Assembly: GCF_023898315.1 (NCBI RefSeq)
Contig: NC_064619.1
Span: forward strand, 345,164,650-345,228,649
DNA: 64,000 nucleotides
Direction of reading: 5' to 3'
Source of the DNA: Schistocerca nitens
Taxonomy: Eukaryota; Arthropoda; Insecta; Orthoptera; Acrididae
Shown: piece by piece, positions 32,538-45,244 of the stretch
Layout: the number at the start of each line of letters is the position of its first letter
Numbering within the stretch: position 1 is the first letter of the stretch
Translations under genes and position numbers: made by a program
The notes under the pieces: model-generated
The model's database searches: none
What the model saw: only the letters and a program-made list of their open reading frames with translations
Told to the model about the DNA's origin: nothing

Positions 32538-34731
32538 ACGAGCTAAAAGCCAGAGACTCACAATTCCTGCAGCAATTTTTTAGAACTATAGCGCACACTT
32601 AGTGTTGGTAAGAGACACACTTTTCTGTAGGCTCTGGACAGCACAGCCAACTCAGCGGTTACGAATTCGACGTCTTCCTCAGCTGCGTGTCTCCGTTTTA
32701 GAAGTTCCATCAACCACTGAGTTCTCTAAATACAACTGAATATAATTCCAGGAATATATCGGATTATGATCTCAGTTGTAGTTAATTGACTGAACTAGTC
32801 TAGAGATCTAATATTAAAACAGGTGGCCATTCTTGCTGCCACAGCGAATGGAATATTCCATCATTCTTTTCTAATTATACACCGGACATCATTACTGGTT
32901 GTTCCGGAACTTCGAAGAAACTTTCAGACATTATGAATGAGAGTCTATGACCGACTGGCGAGTGTGAGAGAGTGGCTATTTGTTTATAGAGACGCTAAAA
33001 TCACCGAACTGAAAGCAATGCCAGGAAGTTCAATGAGTTCCCGAGCGCCATTTGTTTCAGAATTACATCTTGGCAGACCGAAGCGTTGGCACATACTACC
33101 CCGGTGTCCCCGAATAACGCCCCTGTAATCCTCCAGCAACGTCTTGTTCCTATCTTTGAAGCACTCAGCTACCGGACCGCTCGGGTTAATTGTTTTCCAG
33201 TGTCCGGTTACGTGGTCATTGTACCGCGGCAGAGAGAGCGAAACCCAGTCAAAGAAGGAGGGACGTGCCTGTGAATGGGCTGCGGTCCACTCGTCTGGAA
33301 ATGAATCGGCCATGAAATCGGCTATAACGCGGCTGCCACGGTGACTGCCCTTGTTTACGTGGCGGCGCGCCGTTGGCGGAACAGGTGCTGTGCCAACGAC
33401 GCTTTACACTGGCGTGGGAATCTTACCACAGATAAAAATTAGGCGAGGGTCTTGAGGGTCACGCATCCCCTACCACTCACCCACCTCCACCCTAAAAAAT
33501 TAGAGTACTAAAAGCTTTTGTATTTTTGTGTATACCAATTTACAAATCAGTCAGTTAACTATCAGAGAGTGAAGTACGATGAAACCCAAGTGCCTTGAAA
33601 ATGGCAGGGCACTCTGGTAATTCTTATTGCACACAGTACACTTGTCAGCTGCTTGCATGAAGGCCTGTCCACTTGGATGAGTCTGTGGCCTGACCGCCTG
33701 CAGAGAACAATCCAACCACCTATTACACTTCTTAAATTAACTTCATGACAGAGGTACTTCTAAAATTCATGGACTAATTCTTTTAAAATTCTGTTACGTT
33801 AAAGCAAAGTACAAATTACTGATACATACAAATTATTATATTATCATTGTTCCTATTATTACACTAAAGCATATATAATTTTCATTATATTAAAACATTT
33901 CGTTTATTCGTTGGTATAATTATTGAAATCGTATTCGTTTGTATCGTTTTAAAAGTGGGAGTGACGTTTACACTTTCCCCCTCGGGAGAGACTAAGAAAC
34001 GTTGTGCTCACTGGCAGCGGTGGTGGTCTTCTCGAACCGAGGTACACAGTACACACCCTTGACGGAGTGACACGCAAAAAAACCAGTGTCTGCTCGCCCC
34101 TGGAAAGGGAATGTTCATCCGTCGGTTTCGGCTCTCTGGGAGCTGTCATACACGTTGATATTCCACGCCTTCTCCATGGCATATGTTACACTCAACTTTT
34201 CAGTTCACCGCAGTGGTGATAGATGTAACATCTCTTCAACACAATAGTACTCTAATTCAATAGCTGGTAACTTTGTAAAAGATGTTCTCATCCAGTCATC
34301 AGTGTCGATACGTGTTTGTTCTACTGGCAGCCACATATAACACTGTTCGAAGAACAGAGTTTTATCGACTTATGCATATTTCTCAATTACCTGAATAGCG
34401 AACAGTGCTGGACCTCTGTACTTCTCCAACTTCAAATGATTCACAATTCCCTCGTCATCAATCTGAGGTGATAGCCACGTTGCAGTATGTCTAAACAAGG
34501 ATCTCCATTAAAAAGCTGTTCAAAAACAAATGCTTAGAACAGATACCATGGTGACACTCTGGCCCATATGATAACAAGAGACGGTTTCCTTTCTAAGTCT
34601 TGAACATAATAAGAAATTGCCTTAGACCATAAAATAACATCCTACCTTTGCGATATAGCGCACATTCATTACAAGTGACAGTTTGTGTTCAACAATGAAA
34701 TATATCACATACAGTGTCCTATAAAGTGGCA
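32538..34731. other. Unassigned interval, partly GC-rich at 33040-33420
   Basis: About 2.2 kb. 33160-33420 is GC-richer (GTGGCGGCGCGCCGTTGGCG), with a 109-codon minus-strand frame (32984-33313) that has no recognised domain. The rest is AT-rich with no repeats identified. Confidence 0.35.
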
Positions 34732-35855
34732 TTAGTCATGTAGTTGTTTTTGTTGTGGTCTTCAGTCCTGAGACTGGTTTGATGCAGCTCTCCATGCTAC
34801 CTATCCTGTGCAAGCTTCTTCATCTCCCAGTACCTACTGCAACCTACATCCTTCTGAATCTGCTTGGTGTATTCATCTCTTGGTCTCCCTCTACGATTTT
34901 TACCCTCCACGCTGCCCTCTAATACTAAATTGGTGATACCTTGATGCCTCAGAACATGTCCTACCAACCGATCCCTTCTTCTAGTCAAGTTGTGCCACAA
35001 ACTCCTCTTCTCCCCAATTCTATTTAACACCGCCTCATTAGTTATGTGATCTACCCATCTTATCTTCGGCATTCTACTGTAGCACCACATTTCGAAAGTT
35101 TCTATTCTCTTCTTGTCCATACTATTTATCGTCTATGTTTCACTTCCATGCATGGCCACACTCCATACAAATACTTACAGAAATGACTTCCTGACACTTA
35201 AATCTATACTCGATGTTAACAAATTTCTCTTCTTCAGAAACTCTTTCCTTCCCATTGGCAGTCTACATTTTATATCCTCTTTACTTCGACCATCATCAGT
35301 AATTTGCTCCCCAAATAGCAAAACTCCTTTACTACTTTAAGTGTCTCATTTCCTAATCTAATTCCCTCAGCATCACTCGACTTCATTCGACATTCCATTA
35401 TCCTCGTTTTGCTTTTGTTGATGTTCATCTTATATCCTCCCTTCAAGACACTATCCATTCCGTTCAACTGCTCTTCCAAGTCCTTTGCTGTCTCTGACAG
35501 AATTACAATGTCATCGGCGAACCTCAAAGTTTTTATTTCTTCTCCATGGATTTTAATACCTCCTCCGAATTTTTCTTTTGTTTCCTTCACTGCTTGCTCA
35601 ATATACAGATTGAATAACATCGGGGAGAGGCTACAACCCTGTCTCACTCCCTTCCCAACCACTGCTTCCCTTTCATGCCCCTCAACTCTTATAACTGCCA
35701 TTTGGTTTCTATACAAATTGCAAATAGCCTTTCGCTCCGTATATTTTACCCCTGGCACCTTCATAATTTGAAAGAGAGTATTCCAGTCAACATTGTCAAA
35801 AGCTTTCCCTAAGTCTACAAATGCTAGAAACGTAGGTTTGCCTTTCCTTAGTCTA

Positions 35856-37277
35856 CACTCCTGGAAATTGAAATAAGAACACCGTGAATTCATTGTCCCA
35901 GGAAGGGGAAACTTTATTGACACATTCCTGGGGTCAGATACATCACATGATCACACTGACAGAACCACAGGCACATAGACACAGGCAACAGAGCATGCAC
36001 AATGTCGGCACTAGTACAGTGTATATCCACCTTTCGCAGCAATGCAGGCTGCTATTCTCCCATGGAGACGATCGTAGAGATGCTGGATGTAGTCCTGTGG
36101 AACGGCTTGCCATGCCATTTCCACCTGGCGCCTCAGTTGGACCAGCGTTCGTGCCGGACGTGCAGACCGCGTGAGACGACGCTTCATCCAGTCCCAAACA
36201 TGCTCAATGGGGGACAGATCCGGAGATCTTGCTGGCCAGGGTAGTTGACTTACACCTTCTAGAGCACGTTGGGTGGCACGGGATACATGCGGACGTGCAT
36301 TGTCCTGTTGGAACAGCAAGTTCCCTTGCCGGTCTAGGAATGGTAGAACGATGGGTTCGATGACGGTTTGGATGTACCGTGCACTATTCAGTGTCCCCTC
36401 GACGATCACCAGTGGTGTACGGCCAGTGTAGGAGATCGCTCCCCACACCATGATGCCGGGTGTTGGCCCTGTGTGCCTCGGTCGTATGCAGTCCTGATTG
36501 TGGCGCTCACCTGCACGGCGCCAAACACGCATACGACCATCATTGGCACCAAGGCAGAAGCGACTCTCATCGCTGAAGACGACACGTCTCCATTCGTCCT
36601 TCCATTCACGCCTGTCGCGACACCACTGGAGGCGGGCTGCACGATGTTGGGGCGTGAGCGGAAGACGGCCTAACGGTGTGCGGGACCGTAGCCCAGCTTC
36701 ATGGAGACGGTTGCGAATGGTCCTCGCCGATACCCCAGGAGCAACAGTGTCCCTAATTTGCTGGGAAGTGGCGGTGCGGTCCCCTACGGCACTGCGTAGG
36801 ATCCTACGGTCTTGGCGTGCATCCGTGCGTCGCTGCGGTCCGGTCCCAGGTCGACGGGCACGTGCACCTTCCGCCGACCACTGGCGACAACATCAATGTA
36901 CTGTGGAGACCTCACGCCCCACGTGTTGAGCAATTCGGCGGTACGTCCACCCGGCCTCCCGCATGCCCACTATACGCCTTCGCTCAAAGTCCGTCAACTG
37001 CACATACGGTTCACGCCCACGCTGTCGCGGCATGCTACCCGTGTTAAAGACTGCGATGGAGCTCCGTATGCCACGGCAAACTGGCTGACACTGACGGCGG
37101 CGGTGCACAAATGCTGCGCAGCTAGCGCCATTCGACGGCCAACACCGCGGTTCCTGGTGTGTCCGCTGTGCCGTGCGTGTGATCATTGCTTGTACAGCCC
37201 TCTCGCAGTGTCCGGAGCAAGTATGGTGGGTCTGACACACCGGTGTCAATGTGTTCTTTTTTCCATTTCCAGGAGTG
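35856..37277 (-). mobile_element. 1422-bp Tc1-like element, family 3, copy 1
   Basis: Ends CACTCCTGGAAATTGAAATA at 35856 and CACTCCTGGAAATGGAAAAA inward from 37277 form inverted repeats of about 28 bp. TA lies on both sides (35854-35855, 37278-37279). Length is identical to the copy at 47634-49055. Removing it rejoins the RTE-A frame (CTTAGAAA/GACTAAGG), showing a clean TA insertion. Confidence 0.96.
36011..37033 (-). pseudogene. Tc1-like transposase, one nonsense mutation
   Basis: Same 341-codon frame as the intact copy at 47878-48900, starting MPRQRGREPYVQLTDFERRR at 37033. The only disabling change I see is CGA to TGA at codon 47 (36893-36895), a CpG-type transition, right after the HTH (GREVSTVH). 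Downstream the frame is open through SDESRFCLGANDGRM, QQDNARPH and SPIEHVWDW to GGYTLY. A truncated product would have only part of the DNA-binding domain. Confidence 0.92.
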
Positions 37278-37741
37278 TATTTTCTAAGATAAGTCGTAGG
37301 GTCAGTATTGCCTCACGTGTTCCAACATTTCTACGGAATCCAAACTGATCTTCCCCGAGGTCGGCTTCTACCAGTTTTTCCATTCGTATGTATAGAATTG
37401 GCGTTAGTATTTTGCAGCTGTGACTTATTAAGCTGATAGTTCGGTATTTTTCACATTTGTCAACACCTGCTTCGTTTGGGTTAGGATTATTATATTCTTC
37501 TTGAAGTCTGAGGGTATTTCGCCTGTCTCATACATCTTGTTCACCAGATGGTAGAGTTTTGTCAGGACTGGCTCTCCCGAGGCCGTCAGTAGTTCTAATG
37601 GAATGTTGTCTACTCCCGGGGCCTTGTTTCCACTCAGGTCTTTCAGTGCTCTGTCAAACTCTTCATGCAGTATCGTATCTCCCATTTCATCTTCATCTAC
37701 ATCCTGTTCCATTTCCTTAATATTCTTCTTGTCTTAGTCAT

Positions 37742-38047
37742 AAATAAGACTATTACTGCACACAGTAAGCTTTCGCGTTTCACTTCTGGCTCTTGCGCGT
37801 TAAGCTCTCGCTTTCAGATCAGCTGTGTCTGCCATTTAATAACAGCATACTTGTGCAGCACATCGACACCTACTGCACTTTGAAACGGTCTGTAAAGCTG
37901 GAATTCGCTAATCGTGCAAGATATGGTAAATTGAATACTAGTGATAAACAGCCGTGATGAAATACTTCAAAATGTCCTTTACCAAATACACGACTATGTT
38001 ACTCCACGAGAAGAAAATGATACAAAATAACACTTTTGACTGAAACA
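37742..38047. other. Unassigned spacer
   Basis: Nothing recognised between RTE-A and the next SINE. Confidence 0.35.
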
Positions 38048-38057
38048 CTGCTTTTGG

Positions 38058-38304
38058 TTGGTTGGTTGGTTGGTTGTTTGGGGGAAGAGACAAAACAGCG
38101 AGGTTATCGGTCTCATAGGATTAGGGAAGGATGGGGAAGGAAGTCGGCCGTGCCCTTTCAAAGGAACCATCCCGGCATTTGCCTGGAGCGATTTAGGGAA
38201 ATCACGGAAAACCTAAATCAGGATGGCTGGACGCGGGATTGAACCGTCGTCCTTCCGAATGCGAGTCCAGTGTGCTAACCACTGCGCCACCTCGCTCGGT
38301 TACG
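38058..38304 (-). mobile_element. SINE with a third tRNA-like head and (AACC)n-type tail
   Basis: On the minus strand: GAGCGAGGTGGCGCAGTGGT (A-box part), CACTGGACTCGCATTCGG, B box GGTTCAATCCC. A body of about 170 bp follows, with a CCAACCAACCAACC tail at the left. It is flanked by a 10-bp duplication CTGCTTTTGG (38048-38057, 38305-38314). The head resembles a complete tRNA cloverleaf outline, but the context is that of a SINE. Confidence 0.92.
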
Positions 38305-38314
38305 CTGCTTTTGG

Positions 38315-39564
38315 AAAATGTGCTAGCATAGCATGCCAGGCGTTGCCGTGTCGTTGTCACACAATACATTTACAAGCATCGGAGTAAATCCTGCACTTTT
38401 AATATCTTTTTTAGTGTGGTCGTGTATTGTCGACCGCGGTATTTGAAGTGAATTGCTCTTTTGCTAATGAGTTTCCCTGGAGGCTGCTCAACTGGCTGAG
38501 TGACGGAGTCACACGCTTCCTCTCATGTTCTCTTACGCCCACTACGTTGGCTGTCCTTGACACTGCCTGAAGCAGGATAGTTTTACGAGATGCAGACTAT
38601 TCGCCGTATCTAAACGGAGTCATTGTCTCCGTCAATGTTTACACGGTCTGCGGACGTTCGTACACTCGCACACACGGCACTAAACGCTCCTCAGTACTGC
38701 AGCTGTGTCTGATCGCATCAGCCGTGGCTACACAACTCAAACAATGCACTAATGAAACAAAATAATGCAATTCTGACAATTACGCTTTTCGTCAGCATCA
38801 AAGCAAGATCACCAATAAAACAAAATTTATTTCCTCAGTTTCACAAGGTCTTGAAGTTTAAGGAGTCTTATAGGGCACCCTGCATTTGTTTATAGTTTCC
38901 GTTCTGTTTGATGTCTGAAAAACTGTATTTGCCTTCTCTTCGATGTTTAAAAAACTATATTCGCCTTCCGTACAAAACATTTATTTATTCAACATTCTAT
39001 CTATTGTTACCCCAGCAGGCACTAAAAGAAGATAGAATACGGCAAAAGAAAGGAAACTAATTTGATACGTACACAAATCACAGGCTAATAATATTGTACC
39101 ATCGACACATATGATGCATTTTGTATTATTAAATAATTTCTGCTCTGGACGTTATACGCAAGGAGTCTTACATAAGCTGTAAAGACACATGGTTTTCCAA
39201 GTTCAAATATATGTGGCACTTATTCACGTACGGTCAGAATAGATCCGTATCGTACAGAGGGTCAAGTTAATTTCCCATACGTTTGCCGCAATCATCTCTC
39301 ACCACCTGCTGTAGCTCTCCGGCTGCTGCCCTGTTCCAAACAACTGCTGGCGGAATCCGGCCGCCCGTTCCACTCATTGGTTTTGCCCTCTTCTTTTATC
39401 TTCATACACATCTCCTCTATTGAATTTCCTGGCTCGGAACTTAAATTATACGCTCGTTGTTTCTGCTCTTCAAGAGAATCCACCACACCGGTTTTCCACG
39501 CTCCAAAGAGCAAGAGAAATAACGCGAGGGCAGAATGTGCCCGAACACGAGCCTAGCATCCCAC

Positions 39565-39605
<41 letters not shown>

Positions 39606-40324
39606 ACAAAATCACGTAAGTAGCAAGCTTGTAGAGGTGCTCCTCCTCCTCGGAGAAATCTCTACGTGGATCCAACATGCATTCGTGGTCTACTGTACGC
39701 ATTAATAATGTGTGATGAAAGGAGAGTTGATTTACTACATTAAGCCCTCTGTAATAAAGACAAGCACTATATCATAAAGCATTTCTATTATTTCTACTAG
39801 ACACAAAAGGGACGTTGTTAATTATAAGGCACTGAAGTTTATCCCTTTCGTCGATATCACTTCCACCATATCGTAGGAAATTTTCCTTTTCGTAACTCGA
39901 TAACTAGGCAGATTTATTTTCAGATCTGATTTTCGAAGCAATCTGAATATGCTGGGACTGTTGCCTAGTTTCATACATACCTTAGTGAGTCTACTTACCT
40001 ACTGTTGTTACTTATTGACAGCAGAGACATCAACAGATTACTTGAAGCAATACAGATGGTAGTCACTTTCATACAGCTTTATTTATGGCGAAATGTGATT
40101 CGGGCTTTCACCATTCTTCAATTAGCGTAACACATTTACTTTTTTATGAATACAATATTTTTGTCAACTCATTTTGTTCACCTTAGATTCATAAAGAAAA
40201 AAATCTGGTGAATTTTTGCACCGGAAAATCTTACAGACAGTAATTTACTATAGCCCCAATCCAGATAAGCAAGCCCGGGGACTTTTCCCTGCGGTTTCTG
40301 ACGTGTAATGTATTAGTAATGTGT
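38315..40324. other. Unassigned interval
   Basis: About 2 kb. Apart from the CA repeat at 39567-39606 I see no gene or repeat. Frames of 67-73 codons at 39292-39623 lack motifs. Confidence 0.35.
39567..39606. repeat. (CA)n microsatellite
   Basis: About 20 CA units with one late interruption. Confidence 0.93.
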
Positions 40325-40335
40325 AATGTATTAGT

Positions 40336-43300
40336 CTTCCCCCCATGAACCATGAACCTTGCCGTTGGTGTGGAGGCTTGCATGCCTCAGCGATACAGAT
40401 AGCCGTACCGTATGTGCGACCACAACGGAGGGGTATCTGTTGAGAGGCCAGACAAACGAGTGGTTCCTGAAGAGGGGCAGCAGCCTTCTCAGTAGTTGCA
40501 GGGGCAACAGTCTGGATGATTGACTGATCTAGCCTTGTAACACTAACCAAAACGGCCTTGCTGTGCTGGTACTGCGAACAGCTGAAAGCAAGGGGAAACT
40601 ACGGCCGTAATTTTTTCCCTAGGGCATGCAGCTTTACTGTATGGATAAATGATGATGGCGTCCTCTTGGGTAAAATATTCCGGAGGTAAAATAGTCCCCC
40701 ATTCAGATCTCCGGGCGGGGACTACACAGGAGGACGTCGTTATCAGGAGAAAGAAAACTGGCTTTCTACGGATCGGAGCGTGGAATGTCAGATCCCTTAA
40801 TCGGGCAGGTAGGTTAGAAATTTAGAAAGGGAAATGGATAGGTTGAAGTTGGATATAGTGGGAATTAGTGAAGTTCGGTGGCAGGAGGAACAAGACTTTT
40901 GGTCAGGCGAATACAGGGTTATAATTACAAAGTCAAATAGGGGTAATGCAGGAGTAGGTTTAATATTAAATAAAAAAATAGAAATGTGGGCAAGCTACTA
41001 CAAACAGCATAGTGAACGCATTATTGTGGCCAAGATAGATACGAAGCCCACGCCTACTACTGTAGTGCAAGTTTTTATGCCAACTAGCTCTGCAGATGAC
41101 GAAGAAATTGAAGAAATGTATGATAAAATAAAAGAAATTATTCAGATAGTGAAGGGAGACGAAAATTTAATAGTCATGGGTGACTGGAATTCGGTAGTAG
41201 GAAAAGGGAGAGAAGGAAACGTAGTGGGTGAATATGGATTGGGGGTAAGAAATGAAAGAGGAAGCCGCCTGGTAGAATTTTGCCCAGAGCACAACTTAAT
41301 CATAGCTAACACTTGGTTCAAGAATCATAAAAGAAGGTTGTATACATGGAAGAAGCCTGGAGATAATGAAATATTTCAGATAGATTATATAATGGTAAGA
41401 CAGAGATCTTGGAACGATGTTTTAAATTGTAAGACATTTCCAGGGGCAGAGGTGGACTCTGACCACAATCTATTGGTTATGAACTGTAGATTAAAACTGA
41501 AGAAACTGTAAAAAGGTGGGAATTTAAGAAGATGGGACCTGGATAAACTGACTAAACCAGAGGTTGTACAAAGTTTCAGTGAGAGCGTAAGGGAACAAAT
41601 GGCAGGAATGGGGGAAAGAAATACAGTAGAAGAAGAGTGGGTAGCTTAGAGGGATGAAGTAGTGAAGGCAGCAGAGGATCAAGTAGATAAAAAGACGAGG
41701 GCTAGTTGAAATCCTTGGGTAACAGAAGAAATATTGAATTTAATTGATGAAAGGAGATGAAAGGAGAAAATATAAAAATGCAGTAAATGAAGCAGGCAAA
41801 AAGGAATACAAACGTCTCAAAAATGAGATCGACAGGAAGTGCAGAATTGCTAAGCAGGGATGGCTAGAGGACAAATGTAAGGATGTAGAAGCGAGTATCA
41901 CTAGGAGTAAGATAGATACTGCCTACAGGAAAATTAAAGAGACCTTTGGAAATAAGAGAACCACTTGCATGAACATCAAGAGCTCAGATGGAAACCCAGT
42001 TCTAAGCAAAGAAGGGAAAGTATAAAGGTGGAAGGAGTATATAGAGGGTCTATGCAAGGGCGATGTACTTGAGGACAATATTATGGAAATGGAAGAGGAT
42101 GTAGATGAAGATGAAATGGGAGATACGATACTGCATGAAGAGTTTGACAGAGCACTGAAAGACCTGAGTGGAAACAAGGCCCCGGGAGTAGACAACATTC
42201 CATTAGAACTACTGACGGCCTCGGGAGAGCCAGTCCTGACAAAACTCTACCATCTGGTGAACAAGATGTATGAGACAGGCGAAATACCCTCAGACTTCAA
42301 GAAGAATATAATAATCCTAACCCAAACGAAGCAGGTGTTGACAAATGTGAAAATTACCGAACTATCAGCTTAATAAGTCACGGCTGCAAAATACTAACGC
42401 GAATTCTTCACAGACGACTGGAAAAACTAGTACAAGCCGACCTTCGGGAAGATCAGTTTGGATTCCGTAGAAATATTGGAACACGTGAGGCAATACTGAC
42501 CCTACGGCTTATCTTAGAAGCTAGATTAAGGAAAGGCAAATCCTACGTTTCTAGCATTTGTAGACTTAGGGAAAGCTTTTGACAATGTTGACTGGAATAC
42601 TCTCTTTCAAATTATGAAGGTGCCAGGGGTAAAATATACGGAGCGAAAGGCTATTTGCAATTTGTATAGAAACCAAATGGCAGTTATAAGAGTTGAGGGG
42701 CATGAAAGGGAAGCAGTGCTTGAGAAGGGAGTGAGACAGGGTTGTAGCCTCTCCCCGATGTTATTCAATCTGTATATTGGGCAAGCAGTGAAGGAAACAA
42801 AAGAAAAATTCGGAGGAGGTATTAAAATCCATGGAGAAGAAATAAAAACTTTGAGGTTCGCCGATGACATTGTAATTCTGTTAGAGACAGCAAAGGACTT
42901 GGAAGAGCAGTTGAACGGAATGGATAGTGTCTTGAAGGGAGGATATAAGATGAACATCTACAAAAGCAAAACTAGGATAATGGCATGTAGTCGAATTAAG
43001 TCGGTTGATGTTGAGGGTATTAGATTAGGAAATGAGACACTTGAAGTAGTAAAGGAATTTTGCTATTTGGGGAGCAAAATAACTGATGATGGTCGAAGTA
43101 GAGTGGATATAAAATGTAAACTGGCAATGGGAAGGAAAGCGATTCTGAAGAAGAGATATTTGTTAACATGGAGTATTGATTTAAGTGTTAGGAAGTCGTT
43201 TCTGAAAATATTTGTATGGAGTGTAGCCATGTATGGAAGTGAAACATGGACGATAAATAATTTAGACAAGAAGAGAATAGAAGCTTTCGAAATGTGGTGC

Positions 43301-43643
43301 TACAGAAAAATGCTGAAGATTACATGGGTCGATCACATAACTAATGAGGAGGTTTTGAATAGGATTGGAGAGAAGAGAAGTTTGTGGCACAACTTGACTA
43401 GAAGAAGGGATCGGTTGGTAGGACATGTTCTGAGGCATCAAGGGATCACCAATTTAGTATTAGCGGGCAGCGTGGAGGGTAAAAATCGTAGAGGGAGACC
43501 AAGAGATGAATGCACCAAGCAGATTCAGAAGGATGTAGGTTGCAGTAGGTACTGGGAGATGAAGAAGCTTGCACTGGATAGAGTAGCATGGAGAGCTGCA
43601 TCAAACCAGTCTCAGGACTGAAGACCACAACAACAACAACAAC
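40336..43643 (+). mobile_element. RTE-B: full-length RTE-type LINE
   Basis: It is flanked by an 11-bp duplication AATGTATTAGT (40325-40335, 43644-43654), so both ends are known: 3308 bp. It has a 5' UTR of about 430 bp, a single broken ORF, and a very short 3' region ending in (ACA)n, as usual for RTE elements. Confidence 0.93.
40741..43621 (+). pseudogene. RTE-B endonuclease-reverse transcriptase, broken
   Basis: A single polyprotein with an AP-type endonuclease then RT. It begins near GAWNVRSLNRAGRLE (40770-40815), with a stop just after. It is open 40834-41511 with DIVGISEVRWQEE, VMGDWNSVVGKG, IDYIMVRQ and SDHNLLVM. Stops lie near 41510, 41650 and 41710; 41744-42025 is a coiled Lys-rich linker; a TAA follows at 42023. 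42083-42373 carries GNKAPGVDNIPLE. Frameshifts occur after FKKNIII and in the FVDLGKAF block (an extra T near 42545). 42614-43621 is open for 335 codons with VRQGCSLSPMLFNLYI, FADDIVIL, FCYLGSK and the C-terminus ending ASNQSQD. The last third is intact but cannot act alone. Confidence 0.9.
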
Positions 43644-43654
43644 AATGTATTAGT

Positions 43655-44253
43655 TGACTGTAGGTATGGACAATTGCTAATAAGCCTCCCATATATAAAT
43701 CTTATCAAAATCAATACGTTATTACATATTTACTCAAAAAATTTATTTATTTGAATGTAAAATACTAATACTGAAATAACTACTGTGGCCATAATTTCAT
43801 TAAACAGATACATCCCCATCTAAGGCCCACGGCCCCTCTCGCAGCGTGTGACGGAGGCTGCTTGGATACAGGGTCGCATTTTGAGATTACTAATTATGTA
43901 ATCTATCTGTTTTATGATCCATCTTGCAAAGAGAGATGATAATCAGGAATGACACGGGACTTTTTGCCAATTACTTGGAGCTCTCCGTTGCCCCAATGAC
44001 TTAATTCTAGAGGTGAACTACTTCCTGTACAGAATAGTGCAGGTATTTCTATTTTCACGGCTGAGCAAATTTAATTGATTTCTGCTTCGCGACAATTTAT
44101 CTCGAGATGTGATGTTTCGGCGACTAAGATCAGAAACCGTAGTACAGCTTTACATAGTGAAACAAATTCCGAGAAATCGAAGTCAGTCTTTCGCCCTTCC
44201 CCCATATTATTATTACTTTTTCCGTTTCAGGTGCGATTATGATAACTGAGGGA
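43655..44253. other. Unassigned spacer
   Basis: AT-rich, with nothing recognised. Confidence 0.35.
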
Positions 44254-44263
44254 GTGAAGTGAT

Positions 44264-44469
44264 GTTCAAAATGTTCAAATGTGTGCGAATTCCTATGGGA
44301 CCAAACTGCTGAGGTAATCGGTCCATTCACTTACACGCTACTTAAACTAACTTATGCTAAGAACACCACACACACCCATGTCCGAAGGAGGACTCGAACC
44401 TCCGGCGGGAGGGGACGCGCAGTCCGTGACATGACGCCTCAAACCGCGAGGCCACTCCGATCTGCCGGT
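44264..44469 (-). mobile_element. SINE, divergent head and tail variant
   Basis: Minus strand: head GGCAGATCGGAGTGGCCTCG, B box AGGTTCGAGTCCTCC. The tail (AGTTAGTTTAAGTAG..CAGCAGTTTGGTCCCATAGG) is related to but distinct from the common SINE tail. Imperfect 10-bp duplication GTGARGTGAT at 44254-44263 and 44470-44479. Confidence 0.85.
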
Positions 44470-44479
44470 GTGAGGTGAT

Positions 44480-45244
44480 AATTTTGTTGTCTTGTCTTGA
44501 CAACTCTTCATATTTTTCAGCAAATCAGCAGGTAAAATTTACTTCATGATTTACTGGGATCATACTTTTCAAATAGTAGCGCACAAGTCATTGCTGTGGC
44601 ACCCATTAAAGCTTCCGATTGCCAAGTTCGATGTTAACTAATACGCATATCATTTGTGATTGTGAATGTTTAATATATCACTAGACACTGTCGCTTTCTT
44701 TATGCCAGTAAGTACGTCATAGACATTGGCATCGAGGATATCCTTGTGGTAGAATGAAATATTATAATAATAATAAGAACAAATCAAAAAGTTGATGAAG
44801 GGAGAGAAGGAAACTAAGTCACAGGTTTTACTTTTTCTCTTCTTGTCGACAACACGAACTCAACACAATGAGGCCAAAATCCTGCACTAAATAGTTTCTT
44901 GTATCTATCTCTCAAGTTGTGGACCCGTCATTCAGCATGCCACCTGTCACTCGAACTGCAGACTTGAAAGGGGTACTTCTAAAACGGTGTCGTATTTTTT
45001 CCTCTTATTCTTCTCCTCCCTTTTAGCCATCCTGCGATACGTGCAAGTTTTTCTGAGAGACTAGGTGTGAAATATTTATTATGTGCGTATTCGGTTTTCT
45101 ATGTGGGGCTCATTTTGATATTAAGACATGCTGGAGAGAGATAAGTAAGCCAACAATGTCACTCTATAGCATTAGCGTAAAGTGAGCTGAGTAGCCGTGT
45201 CCGTCGTCGGTTGTTTAATGAGCCTTACAATTAACAAAGCATTA
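44480..45244. other. Unassigned interval
   Basis: No gene or repeat recognised before the 5' region of LINE-X copy 2. Confidence 0.35.

Larger units (their letters stand above)
34740..37733 (-). mobile_element. RTE-A: 5'-truncated RTE LINE, split by a Tc1-like element
   Basis: Minus-strand copy of the same family as RTE-B. The 3' end with ACA-rich tail is at 34740-34760 and the 5' truncation lies at about 37733. It is flanked by the 8-bp duplication TTAGTCAT (34732-34739, 37734-37741). Without the Tc1 insert it is about 1.57 kb, equivalent to 42070-43643 of RTE-B. Confidence 0.9.
34762..37733 (-). pseudogene. RTE-A reverse transcriptase remnant
   Basis: It encodes the second half of an RTE polyprotein: GNKAPGVDNIPLELL (finger region), then after the Tc1 insert FLAFVDLGKAFDNVDWNTLF, VRQGCSLSPMLFNLYIEQAV, FADDIVIL and VKEFCYLGSK. 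After a frameshift near 35280 comes the C-terminal WVDHITNEAVLNRIGEKRSL..GHVLRHQGITNLVLEG. The endonuclease is absent. It shares with RTE-B a frameshift after IPSDFKKNIII (KQVLTNVKNTELSA in place of the expected DKCENYRTISL). RTE-A does not share RTE-B's extra base in the AFVDLGKAF block. Confidence 0.85.

Noticed and set aside
36498..37348. Long plus-strand frames opposite the Tc1-like transposase (143 and 178 codons); same at 47620-48413 minus
   Set aside because: They are antisense shadows that appear in both copies at the same place only because the transposase codons are GC-rich.
38230..38304. tRNA-gene-like sequence (GGTGGCGCAGTGGTTAGCAC..GGTTCAATCCC)
   Set aside because: It is the head of a SINE with its own target duplication and body; the same reasoning applies to the other tRNA-like heads.
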